From NCBI GenBank assembly GCA_963082975.1, contig OY720345.1, forward strand, positions 33,550,611-33,614,610: a stretch of 64,000 nt of DNA, in the 5' to 3' direction. This document shows, in pieces, positions 62,714 through 64,000 of the stretch (the first letter of the stretch is position 1; each line of letters opens with the position of its first letter). This DNA is from Labia minor (Eukaryota; Arthropoda; Insecta; Dermaptera; Spongiphoridae). A program made the translations under genes and the position numbers. The notes beneath the pieces were generated by a model. The model saw nothing but the letters and a program-made list of their open reading frames with translations, was not told the DNA's origin and did no database searches.

Positions 62714-63582
62714 ATGACTTTAAGAATACTAAAAATGATGAAAATGAATTGGATAATTTTTGTGTTGTTCATTTTGTTTCAAACATATGAAGCTAAAGTT
62801 CAAGACTGTGGTATTTAATCATATTATTAAATCTTATTTAATGATCCTAATATTTCTCTTACTATTATTTAGGAACATCCGCTACGATAGGGAAATTTTC
62901 TAAAGTAAGTGTGTCTTCGTGTGACGATGAAGCTGATAAATGTATTTTGCATAAAGATCATAATGCTACAATAGGAATTAGCTTTACTACAAGTAAGTTA
63001 AAATTTTAAATGAAAAGGAAAGGATTCATGAAAATATAAAATAAATTTAAATAAAAGTAAATAAAGAGTATGTAAATATATATTAATTTATACAAAATAT
63101 TAATTTATTTTGTTTTAGACATATTAAATTATTTTGAATATAGATAGATGTTTTAATTAAGTAATATTTATATTTATTATATTATATAAATACATTGCAT
63201 ATAAAATTTAATCTATATATATTTTTAAAATTCCAAATCATTTTATATTCAACCATAAATTTCTCCTTTTGATTTAATTAAATAAATGATATTTTATTAT
63301 TATGATTATCATAACATATGATATTTATGTGATATACATAAAAATTTGTTTCATGCATATATAATATGCAATTAAAAATAAAATAAATTTCATAAATCTA
63401 TTTCAGACAAAAATGTTGAAAAAGTAAAAGCACAAGTTCATGGGAAAATATTAAGTGCTGAAGTTCCATTTGAATTAGATAATCCTGATGGCTGTAAAGA
63501 TTCAGGATTAGATTGTCCATTGAATGGAGGAAAAGATTATACTTATCATAATTCTATTTTTGTTAAAAAAATATATCCAAAG
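62714..63582 (+). CDS. NPC2: NPC2-like secreted sterol-binding ML-domain protein (3' end outside window)
   Basis: Exons seen: 62714-62810, 62873-62992, 63407-63582; frames join with GT-AG borders and give 131 residues, against roughly 150 for the family. Residues 1-27 form a signal peptide (hydrophobic WIIFVLFILF core ending at YEA). The ML/MD-2-related lipid-recognition fold follows, with NPC2 landmarks: DCG at the mature start, SVSSC, a Cys-Ile-Leu-His segment, then GCKDSGLDCPLNGGKDYTY and a strand ending at IYPK. The spaced cysteines match the family disulfides. NPC2 proteins carry cholesterol in lysosomes, and arthropods have expanded sets, some chemosensory or immune. The last exon, expected to encode a V-x-W-x-L strand and the final Cys, is not seen before 64000; 63583-64000 reads as intron. 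ATG 62714 gives the fullest signal peptide, but Met codons 8, 9 and 11 are alternatives. Confidence 0.85.
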
Positions 63583-64000
63583 GTATTTTTATTTCATGTT
63601 ATTATCGATAATTTTTATAAGAAAGTCAAAAATATAGAAATATTTTTAAAATGATTGAAATTATAAAAACAAAAAATAATATATAGTTTATGATGATATA
63701 AAACAAAATAAAAAAATTTGTTTTGTTTTATTTCATCTCTGGGTGTTTAGCAATCTATAAAGAAACAAAAAGAAATGATAAATATGTATAGAATAAATAA
63801 TAACACCTTTAATTAAAATGATTTTAATACTTCAATCAGTTTGTGTTAAAATTTAACATGTTATAAATTTAAATAAAATCTTTAGAAATTTCAACGATGA
63901 TTTTTTTAATATTTGTATCAATAAGAATTTTATGTTCTTTGGAAATAAAACGAGATATTAGTCTACTGCGAAAATAATAATAAGATAAAAACCTGCAAAA

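Overview
The window is animal nuclear DNA: very AT-rich, with introns that have GT-AG borders, no operons, and a heavy load of transposon debris. SEC61G, HELLS, PRORP, NPC2 and two alpha-carbonic anhydrase-type genes place it in the Metazoa. The compact introns, AT bias and mariner/hAT load fit an arthropod, possibly a copepod, but this is inference and no species marker was read.

Layout. 1-31 kb is gene-poor. It holds many copies of three interspersed repeat families (called Rep-1, Rep-2 and Rep-3 here), two decayed mariner copies, one short hAT derivative with a perfect 8-bp target duplication, and two orphan exon-like patches (3968-4032 minus, 7917-8036 plus). 31.07-31.3 kb is a GC-rich patch with NRF1-like and CRE-like motifs. 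33.3-45.4 kb (+) is a six-exon carbonic anhydrase-related gene that has lost all three zinc ligands. Its 8.6-kb second intron holds nested hAT elements, including a 6.3-kb copy with an intact 845-residue transposase. 47.6-52.5 kb (-) is a second, convergent carbonic anhydrase that keeps the zinc site. Its last intron holds a mariner split by a hAT element plus two LINE fragments. 52.9-58.0 kb (-) is a 13-exon HELLS/LSH-type SNF2 chromatin remodeller. It is divergent, across about 370 bp, from PRORP (58.4-60.2 kb, +), the protein-only RNase P nuclease. SEC61G (61.05-61.44 kb, -) and the first three exons of an NPC2-like gene (62.7 kb to the window edge, +) complete the gene-dense right third.

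The genes do not form one pathway. The informative relations are the convergent catalytic/acatalytic carbonic anhydrase pair, the probable shared HELLS/PRORP promoter, and two UPRE-like TGACGTGG motifs just upstream of SEC61G. Exon models were built by hand from family similarity, reading frame and splice consensus. Every exon of the complete models joins in phase without internal stops.
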